From positions 6,262,001 through 6,326,000 of the forward strand of contig CAJSYZ010000005.1 in the NCBI GenBank assembly GCA_910574455.1: 64,000 nucleotides of DNA, given 5' to 3'. Below the pieces are notes generated by a model that was not told where the DNA came from, made no database searches, and saw only the letters and a list, made by a program, of their open reading frames with translations. Shown in pieces: positions 14,081 through 26,200 of the stretch. Made by a program: the position numbers and the translations under genes. Positions within the stretch are counted from its first letter, which is position 1; each line of letters begins with the position of its first letter. The DNA is from Trichaptum fuscoviolaceum. Its lineage: Eukaryota > Basidiomycota > Agaricomycetes > Hymenochaetales > Trichaptaceae.

Positions 14081-14401
14081 CACCTTAGGCAACGGATTTC
14101 AGGGTCCAATAGGGCCTCTTAGGGGTAGTTCTTTTTGCAAAAGAATAGACCTAACCATATGAAAGCTCCCGATGTTTGTCCCCCTATTTACCCAAAGAAG
14201 TTCGTGAGACTTCGGTAGAATCCCAAAACATTCACGATGTTCGGCATTCAAGTTGCCGACTCATGTTCGCGAAACCTTCGTGAACATCCGAAGCCACACG
14301 ATCTTCGGGTAACATGGTACAAAATATGTAGTATATATGCACAAAATAAATACACTTACAATAACATAAAAAATGGTAGCTAAATGCTATATTTTATGAG
14401 A

Positions 14402-14668
14402 AGAACATCTGCGAATATCTGCAGAACATCTGCAGAACATCTGCGAATATCTGCAGAACATCTGCGAATATCTGCAGAACATCTGCGAATATCTGCAGAA
14501 CATCTGTGAATATCTGCAGAACATCTGCGAATATCTGCAGAACATCTGCGAATATCTGCAGAACATCTGCGAATATCTGCAGAACATCTGCAGAACATCT
14601 GCAGAACATCTGCGAGAACATCTGCAGAACATCTGCGAGAACATCTGCAGAACATCTGCAGAACATCG
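14402..14668. repeat. Tandem array of a 21-bp unit (left arm)
   Basis: About eight copies of the unit AACATCTGCGAATATCTGCA plus one base, with shorter 11-12 bp variants (AACATCTGCAG, AACATCTGCGAG) towards the inner end. Because the unit length is a multiple of three and has no stop in several frames, it creates false open reading frames on both strands. Confidence 0.92.
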
Positions 14669-14745
14669 AAATTGCAACCTCGGGTTTTGCCTCAGTGGGC
14701 TGGCCAATCACAGCACGTATAAGAGTATACCGTCCGTTTGCATGA

Positions 14746-16389
14746 TCCATTTACTTATCTACCGCATACAACTAACTATTTCTCCCCCCATTGCATTGTC
14801 TTGTTCTATTCAGACCCTAATAGGTGACTACACATGTAATACACTACTAGTTTCAATAAGTAAATTGCTCTTATAATACTCAGAATCTTGAATAGAGGAG
14901 GAATGTATGTATGTGAAACAATACATACTGGATCTGACTGACTCGGAGTCCAGAACAGAGCTTCTCTACCAAAAGCCCCCACCCCTCAGTAAGTAACATA
15001 AGAAATATTTATTCAGTCCTTCTCTAACTACATTACTATGCCCTATGGCATTGGATGAGCTACTACCAGGCTTGATATTGAATTAAGTGCATCAAACAAT
15101 ACTTTCATATGTACTTCTCAGGCCTGCACCGAAGGCCCGGAGTTGTCGAGATCCCGGGCTCCTTTTCTCATTTACCGCACTTTCCCGCCAAGGATCCCGA
15201 CATGAGCAGACAAACCCGCGGGGAGAATCCCGCCATTGGATTCCCCGCGCGAAACCTCATTCCCGAATCGCACGATCCCATGCTCACGTGACTTATCCCG
15301 CACCACAGTCCCGGCAACCATGCACGCATACACACACTCATTTACGACGACCCGCCACGGCACACGTACATTCACTTATCAACATACGCTCATTAATCCG
15401 TTAGTACCTCAAGGTGACGACCTGCAACAGTCTGGCATACCTAGTCTGGCTAGTCGCGGCCCCGGACCGGACGTTGACGTCCACGGACAGGCCGTAGCCA
15501 TCTGGAGAGACGGGATAGACATGCCTAGCAGTGCGGTCGTAGCATGTATCGTTTGTAGTAGATAGGTGCGCATTGCGCAAGGACACTTAGCGTAGATTAA
15601 CTATACAGTCTTTACGAAGTAGATAAATAGCTGTAGGCATCGTAAGGAGCACCCCACTTTTGACCTCTTGTGGAGTGCTTCCTTAGGTGCGATCTCTCTC
15701 TTTTCTCCTGTGTAGTTAGTTGCGCAATACTTACTTGTGGAGTGCTTCCTTAGGGATCCGCTTACTTGACGTTCAAAGCAGTGAAGAGTCCTAGCTGGCC
15801 TTGAGAATCCCGCGACGCGCCTGGATAGAATCCCGCGCGTTTCCCGCCTGAATTCCCACGCTCGTTCCCAGTCGCGAATCCAGATTCCCGAACGCGGGTT
15901 CTTGTCGCGAATTCCAGTTTCCCGAAACTGTTTCCCGCTACAATTCCCGACGGTCGTAACAGGAGTATCCATCCTTGCAAGTAGTAGTTTCAAGTATATT
16001 ACTTATGGAGATTGAATACTACTTGTTTATTTCTGTGCTTGTACAGCATGACTACTTATATTTTACAAGGGTCCTTGTAAGTGTATTTGTTTTATGCATA
16101 TATACCGTAACACAAAGTTCAATATTTTAGACTTTTTGATTGTTTCCTCTGTAACTCAAGAACTAATTGTCGCGTTCAAAAGTTAAATATATACACGGAA
16201 AGGTCTTGATTATTAGTTTCTGTCGATATAAGTTTCAGATTTTTAAGCAACGAATTGACGGAGTTATTGATGTCCGAATTGGAGTCTCATTGAGACAGTA
16301 CCGTGACATTCCGATAATTCGGACAAAATCATAATTTATTCATTTCCGCTTCAAATCACTTCGGATTTTTCGCAATGGGAAGGGAGTTA
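14746..16389. other. Interior of the transposon; two islands rich in TCCCG
   Basis: No transposase or other gene recognised. Two GC-richer islands (about 15120-15310 and 15780-15955) contain many copies of the core TCCCG, often as AATCCCG or TTTCCCG. A 21-bp direct repeat (CTTGTGGAGTGCTTCCTTAG plus G or variant) occurs at about 15665 and 15735. The rest is AT-rich. Confidence 0.6.
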
Positions 16390-16530
16390 TATGTACTTTG
16401 TACCAAGAAGGTCTGCTACCTTACTGTCGAAAATCGTGTGGCTTTGGATGTTCGCGGCAACTAGCCGAAGGTCTTGGACAGTCTCACGATCTTCTCTGGT
16501 GTATACACGAACATCGGCAATGCCGAACAT

Positions 16531-16632
16531 CGCAGTTATTCGCAGATGTCTGCAGATGTTCTCGCAGATGTTCTGCAGATATTTGCAGATGTTCTCGCAG
16601 ATGTTCTGCAGATATTCTGCAGATGTTCTTCT
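16531..16632. repeat. Tandem array of the same unit, inverted (right arm)
   Basis: Copies of TCGCAGATGTTCTGCAGAT and shorter variants, the reverse complement of the left array and shorter than it. Together with the TIRs it gives the element two subterminal arrays pointing inward. Confidence 0.88.
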
Positions 16633-17631
16633 CATAAAATATATCATTTAGCTACCATTTTTTATGTTATTTTAAGTGTATTTATTTTGTGCATATATAC
16701 TACATATTTTGTACCATGTTACCCGAAGATCGTGTGGCTTCGGATGTTCACGAAGGTCTCGCGAACATCGGCAACTTGAATGCCGAACATCGTGAATGTT
16801 TTGGGATTCTACCGAAGTCTCACGAACTTCTTTGGGTAAATAGGGGGACGAACATCGGGAGCTTTCATATGGTTAGGTCTATTCTTTTACAAAAAGAACT
16901 ACCCCTAAGAGGCCCTATTGGACCCTGAAATCCGTTGCCTAAGGTGGCCTTGGACCCACTGGCATCGGTCACAATGTCGGAGGTGACTCGCTATGACACA
17001 AATGACGGCCAGTGTGCTCAGGCTATGTCTTGAGTTTTACAATGATATTTAAGATGCGCAACGCCATTACGGCTCTGCCGCACTGTCAAGGGTCACGTCA
17101 TCTATTGGCGTATGCATATTTTATTGATTGGGTCAGTACGCTCACATCCCGAATGGGTTCCCTCTTTTCACGAAATGAATTGTACACTGACTTCTTTGTA
17201 TCTCGCCCGGTACGCCCGTACTCTGTGGAGGTCAGCAGGATGATCTCTCACGGATGAGGCTCAATAGGGCTGGCCGCAGCAAGAGAATTTGAGATGTTTA
17301 CAATGATTCGCCAGACGTCATTGCTCGATCAACTGCAGGAGTTTACACCAATCATGGGCTGGGCTGGGCCGTGAAAATCATTACTACTCGACGGCAGCGT
17401 TACAACAGCACATTGAAAGAGGCAGTATCAATCATCTTCTCCTGGGCTTCTACTCGTCTTCACAAAGGTTCAGTCATGTAGCGCCAAACCTATTTGCTTT
17501 TGACCTGCCACCTGCTGTATTGGGAGGGAAGTTGGCGGGCTGACCGGGGATTTGCAGACGAGTGACAGTCGCCGGAGAGGCCGCAGATCGACGTCCAACA
17601 GTGGGCTGACCTGACATTCTCGCTCTGGCAG

Positions 17632-17639
17632 TATAAATA
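17632..17639 (+). promoter_or_regulatory. TATA box of the Rds1-like gene
   Basis: TATAAATA lies about 116 bp before the ATG, followed by a pyrimidine-rich stretch (about 17680-17745) of the sort that often precedes starts in fungal genes with high expression. Confidence 0.65.
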
Positions 17640-17754
17640 TCGCCCATATTCACTCGAAAATCCCCAGTGTTGTTTATCTACTCCACTTCCGCCCCCCTCC
17701 TCACACCCTCACGCTATCCTTAAATTTCAGCCACTCTTTTATACTTTTATCATC

Positions 17755-18702
17755 ATGAAGGTCTTGTCATTCCTCGCCCCCCTCGTTCTCCTCGCCGTCT
17801 CCGAGTCTGCGGTGGCACACCCCGCCCTCGTCAAGCGCGCCGACCCCACACAGACCCAGATCCTCCAGTACGCCCTCACCCTTGAGCACCTCGAGAACGC
17901 GTTCTACCACGGCGGCCTTGCCAAGTTCGGCGCTCAAGCCTTCGAGAAGGCCGGCTTCCCCTCCTTCGTCCGCGGCCGCATCGCTCAGATCGGCCAGCAC
18001 GAGCAGTCCCACGTCGATTTCCTCTCGAAAGCGCTTGGGTCCTCTGCAGTCGCTGCGTGCCAGTATAGCTTGTTCGTCTATTCTTATCTCTCCGCATTTC
18101 ATATAACTAATAAAACACTATGTAGCCCTTACACCGACCCGGAGTCCTTCATTGCACTCTCCAACATCCTTGAGAATGTCGGCACCACCGCGTACCTGGG
18201 TGGCGCAAAGTTCCTCACCGATCCGGGTGTGCTCACCGCCGCCGGCAGCATCCTTGCCACCGAAGCCCGTCACGCTGCCTGGATCAACTCCGTCCCGCAG
18301 AAGGGTGCGCCATTCTCCGGCTCCTTCCAGACGCCCTTGGACCAAAACCAGGTCTTCACGCTCGCCGCGTCCTTCATCACCTCGTGCCCCGCGTCCAACC
18401 AGGCTCTGCCCTTCACAGCCTTCCCTGCGCTCGCCGTCAAGGGAACCGCAGCCCCCGGCAAGAAAGTGAAGCTGACGTATACGGATTCGGGCTCGGGTGC
18501 GCGCTTCTTGGCGATCTTCTCGGGACTAACGACAGTGTTCGCTCCGATCGATGCGAACAAGGAGGTAACGATTCCGAGCGGTCTCCAGGGTTTGGTTTTC
18601 GGTGTGGTCACGAGCGATGGGACTGCGGTCACGGATGCAAACACCGTTGCGGGTGTGGCCATTATCAATATTCCCATTCCTTCTTATGCATCCAACCCTT
18701 AA
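17755..18702 (+). CDS. Secreted ferritin-like (Rds1-type) protein
   Basis: Secreted protein with the ferritin-like fold found in Rds1/stress-response proteins of fungi; a metal-site role is suggested by the family but no activity is established. Residues 1-20 are a signal peptide (MKVLSFLAPLVLLAVSESAV), followed by a Kex2-like KR at about residue 27. The four-helix part has the expected acidic/His pairs: LTLEHLENAFY, IGQHEQSHVDFLSKALG, then DPESFIALSNILENVGTTAY and LATEARHAAWINSV. The C-terminal half (from LPFTAFPALAVKG) is a beta-rich domain ending IPIPSYASNP. One intron, 18062-18125 (GTATAG...TATGTAG), is likely: reading through it is also open but inserts non-conserved hydrophobic residues. 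Codons are strongly C-ending, unlike most neighbours, which suggests high expression. Confidence 0.88.
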   Translation: MKVLSFLAPLVLLAVSESAVAHPALVKRADPTQTQILQYALTLEHLENAFYHGGLAKFGAQAFEKAGFPSFVRGRIAQIGQHEQSHVDFLSKALGSSAVAACQYSLFVYSYLSAFHITNKTLCSPYTDPESFIALSNILENVGTTAYLGGAKFLTDPGVLTAAGSILATEARHAAWINSVPQKGAPFSGSFQTPLDQNQVFTLAASFITSCPASNQALPFTAFPALAVKGTAAPGKKVKLTYTDSGSGARFLAIFSGLTTVFAPIDANKEVTIPSGLQGLVFGVVTSDGTAVTDANTVAGVAIINIPIPSYASNP

Positions 18703-19225
18703 ATCATTCTCGACCATGGTATTAGTATTGAAAGTTTGTGTACCTCTTTCGGTCGTATTCTTTAAGTGTATCAAGAATGTTTCCGCGTGTCTGAACTTTA
18801 GCCTCACGAATAATCTTGTAGTTATTCGCCTTCACCCGTATATAAATCTCACATCGAAAGAAAAATAGACAGATTCTGTTTTCCGGATTCATTCCTGATG
18901 TACCAGTAGTCAGTTTTGAATCCAGCAACGCAGTGATGTTCGCATGACTTGTTCGCTGTCAGACACTTTCATCTCGTTAGTTTATATCGTATCCAATCCG
19001 GACGACTTTTCTGTATTTTTCTGGCAGTCACGGAGTAGCCGGTCTGTGATTAGTATCCGAAAATCTTGAATGCGGCACATAACGACTCTGAATTAATCCA
19101 AAAGCTGCAGTAAAATCTCCGGTACAGACATGAAATCAAGGAACTAACAAGTGAGATATATGCACGCGATAACCTCAAGTTCAAGGGTGCATCGAAGACA
19201 AAGTGACTTCTTGTAGGTTATGCAT

Positions 19226-19522
19226 GGTACTTTATTTCTTCTTTGCAAAAAGGATGACAGTCGGCGAGAAAAGAGAAGATTTGCAAGTAAAGAGAGGCCG
19301 GAGCCTGAGCTCGGGACACTCCGGCGAGAAATTTCGGGCCTGTTGTCACCAGCCAATCAATGAGCAGCGATCCTCGGCCGGATGGCGCCATTCGCAGACC
19401 GACTGTGCCGCTTACGTTATTTAGTCTCTCGGCACGTCGGCAGCCTCTTTCACGCAACGGCTTCTTCTTTTCTTTCTTTCTCCCCGACTGTCATGCTTTT
19501 TGCAAAGAAGAAATAACTACTC
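19226..19522. mobile_element. MITE-like element with about 45-bp imperfect TIRs
   Basis: The left arm (about 19226-19275) and right arm (about 19470-19522) are inverted copies: both read TTATTTCTTCTTTGCAAAAA inward, followed by G, ATGACAGTCGG and GAGAAA with a few mismatches. Total length is about 300 bp with no coding potential. I could not define a target-site duplication. Confidence 0.7.
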
Positions 19523-20252
19523 CCATTCTGTCCGTGCTAGCAGGGCATGGTTTGATGGCTTTTGAGCGTCACGGTGACGGTCATAAATTGAGGTGACAGA
19601 ATATGAACTTTAAAGAAAGTCAATAAAGGAATGAGTGCCTGTAAGGATTGAGGATTACATTTTCATCCTAACGGAGCGGAGCCACTTGAACCTCTCAGTC
19701 TTGCCCGGTCATCTTAAACTTCAAGAATCTGCCAGAGGGGGAGGGGGTCTGCTAGATGCTCTAGGACAGGCATCCTAGTAGATACACTGCCATCCGGCTC
19801 CGCTCGGACGAGGCTACGGTTTTGGAAATCCTCCCTCAACTTTGAATGCTTGCCGGGTGGAGTTAGTACAAGGGTTTAGGACGACCCTGGTTGACGAGAA
19901 GTCATCCAAAACTAATCACTGGCATGCAATAGGACCTATGATGCTGCATTAGAATTAATACCAAACTCAATGTAGATATTGGGCTTCCATTCTCATTCGT
20001 AGAAACCAGGCCGACTGTGCCGTGTCTGCCACAGCAGACCTATCTCAAGAGCTGATTGTTAGCTTAGAAGCACAGTAAATATTGTAACAATATGATTGCA
20101 ATGACTTTCTGTAGTAATTCAAGCATATGTATCTAAAGATTATTTAAAGGCAAGCACTAGCATCTAATTAACCGGGTTGAACCGGTATTGTAATCTAACA
20201 AACATTATATCGCATTATGGAGACTTTACACAGTAGTGAGAAACGACGTGTC
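19523..20252. other. 3' spacer of the first PKS, no gene recognised
   Basis: AT-rich; nothing coding recognised. It would carry the transcript end of the minus-strand PKS. Confidence 0.4.
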
Positions 20253-23200
20253 CTAGATGTCTGCGTTCTTCTCTAAAGCTTTCACCAAATCAGTGCTTTC
20301 CAACATTCCGAAGTGGCTGTTGTCGATTATAACAACTTCAGGGTCGTCCAGATACTGCGGTGCGCGGAAGGCTTTCCAGTCCTCTCGTTCGCCTTCCGGA
20401 ATGGCTTTCCAAAAGCCGTCGATCGCCAAGTAGATCGTCACCGGTGCCTTGATCTGTCGCACCCAAGTCCGTATGGCCGCCGGGATGGCGTCGAGCTCGC
20501 CGCCCGCAAGGTCGAGCATAAACTTCGCGGTCATGGCAATGACGTCCTCCGTCGCCGTGATGTAGCCTTGCATATACGGCGAGATGTCGTTCGCGCTCAG
20601 CGCCCGCGCGAGCTCGTCCGCAAGCCTCCGGCGCGCAGGGCTTCGTTCGAGGCGATACAGCTCGCAGATAGACCCCATGACTTGCGCGATGAGTGCGCGG
20701 CTGGGCGTCCCGCGCTGCACGGTCTCGTCGTCCACGCGGAACACAGGGGAGTGGAACAGCGTCGGGAAATGGTCAATTAAGATCAGCTGCCGGAGGTCAT
20801 CCCCGCTGCTCTCTAGGAGATGTGCCACTTCATATGTCACCATGCTGGTCCCAGAGAACCCACCAAGGCGATAAGGACCAGTGGGTTTGGCTTTCTTGAT
20901 TGCCTTGTAATAGAACTTCGCCAGATCAGAGATTGAGTGTGTCGGGGCGTCAGGGGTCAGTTGGATCGCCCATAGAGGCGTAGAGAATAGATCCTGGAGG
21001 GGTTTGAACGGAATGATGTCACCAGACGCTCCGTGGATCAGGATCAGAGGTGTTCCTTTCCCTTCTCGAAGTTTAACCAGTGTCTGCCCCTTCTTGTTAA
21101 CCTGCGACCAACTGAACTTCTCCTCAACGATCACAGTCCCTGACACTCCTTGTCCAGACTGTTCTTGGGCTCGCACTAGTATGTCATCAAGGGTTACGCC
21201 CGCGAGAAGTTGTAATTGCGAGATCGTGAGGAACGGTTCGAGGTCAGACGACAACTGGGCAGCCGCAAGTGAATCCATCCCATACGATGAAAGCGGTGCG
21301 GATGAAAAGAAATCTTCCGGGTCAACGTCGATGTATTTCATGACTATGTCGCGGATCGACTCCGAACTGCTCTGCTCTGTGTCCGACAGTGCTTGTCCGG
21401 TTTCTTCTTGAGCCCGCTCGAGTATATCATCGAGGGTTACACCCGCGAGAAGCTGCAGTTGCGAGATCGTGAGGAAAGGCTCGAGGTCGGACGACAATTG
21501 CGCAGCCGCAAGTGAATCCATCCCATACGATGAAAGTGGTGCGGATGAGAAGAAATCTTCGGGGTCAACATCGATATATTTCATGACTGTGTTGCGAATC
21601 ATTTCTGGTCTGTTTGAGTCTGTACCCGTCACTACGTGTCCCGTTTGCTCTGCAGCACGCTCGATTATATCATCGAGGGTCACACCCGCGAGAAGTTGTA
21701 ATTGCGAGATTGTCACGAAAGGCTCGAGTTCAGACGATAACTGAGCAGCCGTAAGTGAGTCCATCCCATACGATGAAAGTGGTGCAGATGAGAAGAAGTC
21801 TTCGACATCAACGTCGATGTATTTCATGACTATGCTGCGGATCAGCTCCGGTCTCTTCTGGTCTGTCCCCGTAACTGCTTGACCATTACCGAGACGTTCT
21901 TCAGCCTGCTTGAGTAAGTCGTCGAGCGAAGTATCCGCGAGAAGCTGCAATTGCGATATTGTCAGGAACGGTTCGAGATCAGACGACAATTGGGCAGCCG
22001 ACAGTGAGTCCAGCCCGTACGAAGACAGCGGTGCAGAGGCGAAGAAGTCTTCGGGATCAACGTCGATGTATTTCATGACGACGCTGCGAACCAGCTCCGG
22101 CTTGAATTGGTTGCCTGGTTTCACAGGCTTCTTGTTGTCATTAGATATGAGATGGTCATACAAGAAGGAACGCCCCAAGTATTTGTTGACAACGCTCCAG
22201 TCGAAATCAGGAACATAATACCAGAACGGACCGTTCTTCAACTTCAGGAGGGCATCGCCGATATACTCGCACAAGTCTGTATGATGTATGCTCTTTAAGA
22301 TATATGTAGAGCAGTGAGATATGGAAACTGACCCTCTGATGATACCCCCCAAGGTATATAATGGGATAGGTGTTCTCCTGCCTTTTCCACAATGGAGCTA
22401 TCCAAGATGAGCGGGGTGATCATTGAGAATGCATTTGGGATAGGTCGTATCATCTCGTCTAGGGAAGTATTGGCTCTGTTTCCGTCAGCCAATTGCATAT
22501 GCAGAGAATACACTAAGGACTTACGACGCATAATTCGTCTGGCCAACGTTACCGAAAGTCGATATAGTCGAGAATGAGATGAGAAAATCAAGCTTGGAAA
22601 TGTCCAAAGCGTCCTTCAAGGCCAAAAATGCCTGGGTCTTGGAAATAAATGGTACTTCATAACTCTCGGCAGTCTGAGAAAAGAACGTTCTGTCAGAAAG
22701 GACCACGGCAAGAAGCAGGCACCCTCCAATCGGCTGAGAAATGTTTCGCAAGAGGGACCTGATGTCCACTGCCGACGAGATATCACATCGTTCCACACGG
22801 ATAGAGATATCTGGGAGTCCTCGCAGATAGGTCAGAATACGTTTGGTAGACATGTCATGAAGTGCTTTTGATTGTGGCCCACTCCGCGAGGCAAGAACTA
22901 TGTGACGAGCACCATGCTTATATGTAGATGTAAGTCAATACGAAGAATACCAGTCGGATGAACCGACACACCTCATACATCCAAAGGGCTATACGAACGC
23001 CAAGCGACCCAACTCCTCCGAGAAGCAGGTACGCCTTCTGAGCATCAAATTTGACCTCTGATTTATCATTCATTGAGAGTTGTTTACCGGTCGGGGATTC
23101 AACGAATCGAGGTCCGTATATGTTGCCACTTCCATCGACTATGATCTCGTCTTCTGAGGGAATCCACTCCCTGATGACAGGTAATGCCAACAGGCGGTAT

Positions 23201-26200
23201 TCTAATGGGATTTCATTGGGGAAAAGAACCAAGCGGATATTCCAAGACGCTATTTCGCGCCGAAGAGTTCTTGTCAGTCCGCGAGCGGCTGCCCCATTGG
23301 CGTCATCACTGGCGAGGAACCAGATATCGAGTTTCTCGTATTTGTTCAAGGGGAGAAGGGTCGCCTTTATCTGCATTTCTCTACCGCGCACGTAGTGTAT
23401 GACAATACTCTTGGAGTCCAAAGAAGTAGCACCCTCGCGGTCGACGCGAACCGGTAGCTTATCGTTCTTCATGTCATAGCATCGATTAAGCGATGCTTTC
23501 TTGGCAGACCTATGTTTTGAAAGGGTAAATCCAGAAAGTTGGCAGAGAGGTGTTCCCTTGTCATCGGTGACCGTGAAGTCGAATGTCAATGAGTCTAATA
23601 TTGAAGTTGTGTTTAGCTGAGATGCTCCTGGGATATCAAATGAAAAACGAACCAGGTTTCCACGATTTGAAGCTATTATAAACAAAGAGATCCTCTGGCA
23701 TCCCTTTGCTGATGAGCGCATCGTATACAATTACGGAATCAACCTTCGATGGCAGGTAGTACTCTTGATCATTCGTATTTCCGGTAAGTATTCTGTGAAC
23801 GGCTAAGTGGAGACAAGAATCAAGGATCGCTGGATGAATGACATATTTTCCAATCCTTTGATGTACATAAGAGTGAGTAAATATCTATCATTAAAACTGG
23901 GACAGCGCTTACGAATCTTGTAAGTCTTTGCCCGATCCTCGGACCTTTGCAACTGCCTCTTCTTCTCCCTTGTAGCATGCTACAAGTCGCTGGAAAATAG
24001 GACCATAGTTCGCGAAGTAACGGAGCTGATCGTAGAAGTCTATACATAATTATATAATGAGTAATCAGGATCCTTCTTCGAAGAAAAAAGGACTGTACCT
24101 TTCGTATCAATCCGGGTGCATCTTTCAATGATATCTCGTATAGGCAAGGCCTTTGGAGCTTCATCGAACACTTGTTTTGAAATATATCCTTCTGCATGTA
24201 CTTTTCTTGCCTTCCCTTGAATTATGAAATGTGTTCTGCGTCGGTACGGGATCACATACCTTCTTTCCAGATGCATCGTAAGATACAATACTCCAATGCA
24301 AATCGATCGCCTCGACCTTCACCAAGAGCGGCTCGCGCGACGATAGGGGGAGCATCGCAAGGAAATGTACATCGCGTAGCTGCCTCGCGCCCTGACTAAG
24401 GCCCTTTCATAAATATGTGCGTGAGTTTACGCCCCATGCTAAGTTCAATTTGTCAGACATACCATCTCGATAAACCCAGTAGCTGGCACGATCGGCTCTC
24501 CTATGATAATGTGCTGGGCAAGGTCCGGGTACGTTTGAATATTCATCTTGTAAATCTTCGGCTGTCCAGCCGCCGGTATCGTTGGTACCTTTCCTGATTG
24601 TTGTTCGGTCGAAGCCGGCTCCGGCAAGTATTGCACTTGCCTCTTTGAAAGAGGGTAGTCAAGAATATCGAATGATGTACGCGGAACCACATTGAATCCG
24701 TTCAGTGAGGTGAAATCTATCATGTTATATCCTTTCAACAAAAGTTGGCCTACTGTAGATAAGAATCCCGAAGTTTCGTGATGTCTCCGAGGTGTCTTGG
24801 GGCGCTCCATAGGGCAAAGGACAGTATTGCTTTTGGGGACTATAGAGCGCACATACGAGGACAAAACAGGATGCGGGCTGATTTCTAGGAAGGTGGCATC
24901 GGGATGATCCTTCGAAATCTCAAAGACTGCATCGCCAAAGAGAACAGGTCCACGAGCACTATCCCAGTAATAGTCAGCCGTGAACGTATCATCCCAGACC
25001 AGCCCCGTGAGCGTCGAATATACAGCCTTGGTCGGACTGTTCACTGGCCCATAACGAACAAAGACGTCTTCCACCAGCGATCTGTACTGCGTCTGGCAGG
25101 CATCCATAAACTGGCTATGCACCGCGGCGTTCGTACGGAGTCTCCGCGCAAATAAACCTTGTTCACTGGCCAACTGAACAGCCCGGTCCAGGGCCTCATT
25201 AGGTCCAGCAATCGTCACTGACTCCGGTGTATTATAGCAAGCGATATCTAGGCCACTGGAGTTGCCACCGGTAGCGTCGATAATTATTGATATCGCTTTC
25301 GAAGGGCTGCAGGATAAAGCAGCCATTCCCCCTTCAAGTTCTTCGATAGCCAGCATGGCCTTTCCACGAGCAATAGCCAATGCCATGACAAGCTCCCTGG
25401 AAGCTGCACCGCTTGCATAGAGCATTGCCGTTTCACCCGCCGAGAATCCGACGATCACGTCGGGAAAGATATTAATGCTTCGAAACAGGTCAACCAGGGC
25501 AACCTGAATCATAGCCATGGCAGGAAGGGTGATGTTTATTGGCCATATCGAAGAAATCTCGGAGGCATATTTGCTGGGCGCGAATAGGCCCGTTGACTCT
25601 ATGAAGGAGTGTCCGACTTCCTGCTTATAGATTTCATCTAAAGCATTAACAGATTCGCGGAAAGCCCCATAGTTCTGGTAAAGCTCTCTCCCCACTACGC
25701 GAGATGTCAACTCGTATAACTGCACAAATTTCGGAGGCACTCACTCTCAAGGTACTGTGGGCCCTGTCCAGAGAAGACATAGACAAGAGATGGACGCTTG
25801 CGAGGAGCAAGTACCGGGGCCGAAAAAGAGGGCAAAGACACAGCATCCGGTGTGAGAAGAGCGATTGAACGCCATCCCAGCTGCCTTGCACGCCGTCCAC
25901 TGACAGCTGCAAGAGCTGCAATGTCTTTGGGGGATATTTCAGATACTTTCTTCGATATGTTGTCGCACAACGCTGAGATGGATCGAATGGATAACCCTCC
26001 GACAGCAAGTAACACGGGAAATGCCACTTCAAGTTGAGTCGTGGGAACTTCAAGTTGACCCTCACGTTGTGGCGGCGCTTCAACCACGACATGGCCGTTG
26101 CTGCCTCCGATGCCTGAGCTTGCAATCGATACAAGAGCTCGCCCCGACGGATGGCGAGCACGGAGGTGAGTAACATCTGTTACAACTCGAAGTCGATACT

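Larger units (their letters stand above)
14081..16946. mobile_element. 2.87-kb non-autonomous DNA transposon with long TIRs
   Basis: The element begins CACCTTAGGCAACGGATTTC and ends with its reverse complement. The inverted arms match closely for at least 320 bp (14081-14400 against about 16625-16946) and then run into arrays of the same short repeat in opposite orientation on the two sides. It is flanked by the exact 8-bp duplication GCCTTGGA. I find no transposase; all long frames inside are repeat artefacts or unrecognised, so it depends on a partner element. An 8-bp duplication fits hAT or some KDZ-type elements; very long TIRs are more usual for Mutator-like elements, which mostly make 9-bp duplications. 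I leave the superfamily open. Confidence 0.88.

Noticed and set aside
14402..14668. CRISPR-like regular repeats
   Set aside because: Units are adjacent with no unique spacers, and the organism is a fungus.
14380..14750. Overlapping 79-118 codon frames on both strands
   Set aside because: They are produced by the 21-bp repeat (no stops in several frames), give low-complexity ADVLQIF-like repeats, and exist in three frames at once.
17767..18677. Long antisense frames under the Rds1-like gene
   Set aside because: Shadows caused by its C-ending codon bias.
21004..21744. Antisense frames under the ACP repeats of PKS A
   Set aside because: Mirror of the repeated ACP codons; the same artefact appears under copy B.
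23600..24000. C-methyltransferase or enoylreductase domain in the PKSs
   Set aside because: The space between the DH end and the KR fold is filled by the KR structural half; no SAM-binding or ER nucleotide motif is seen.
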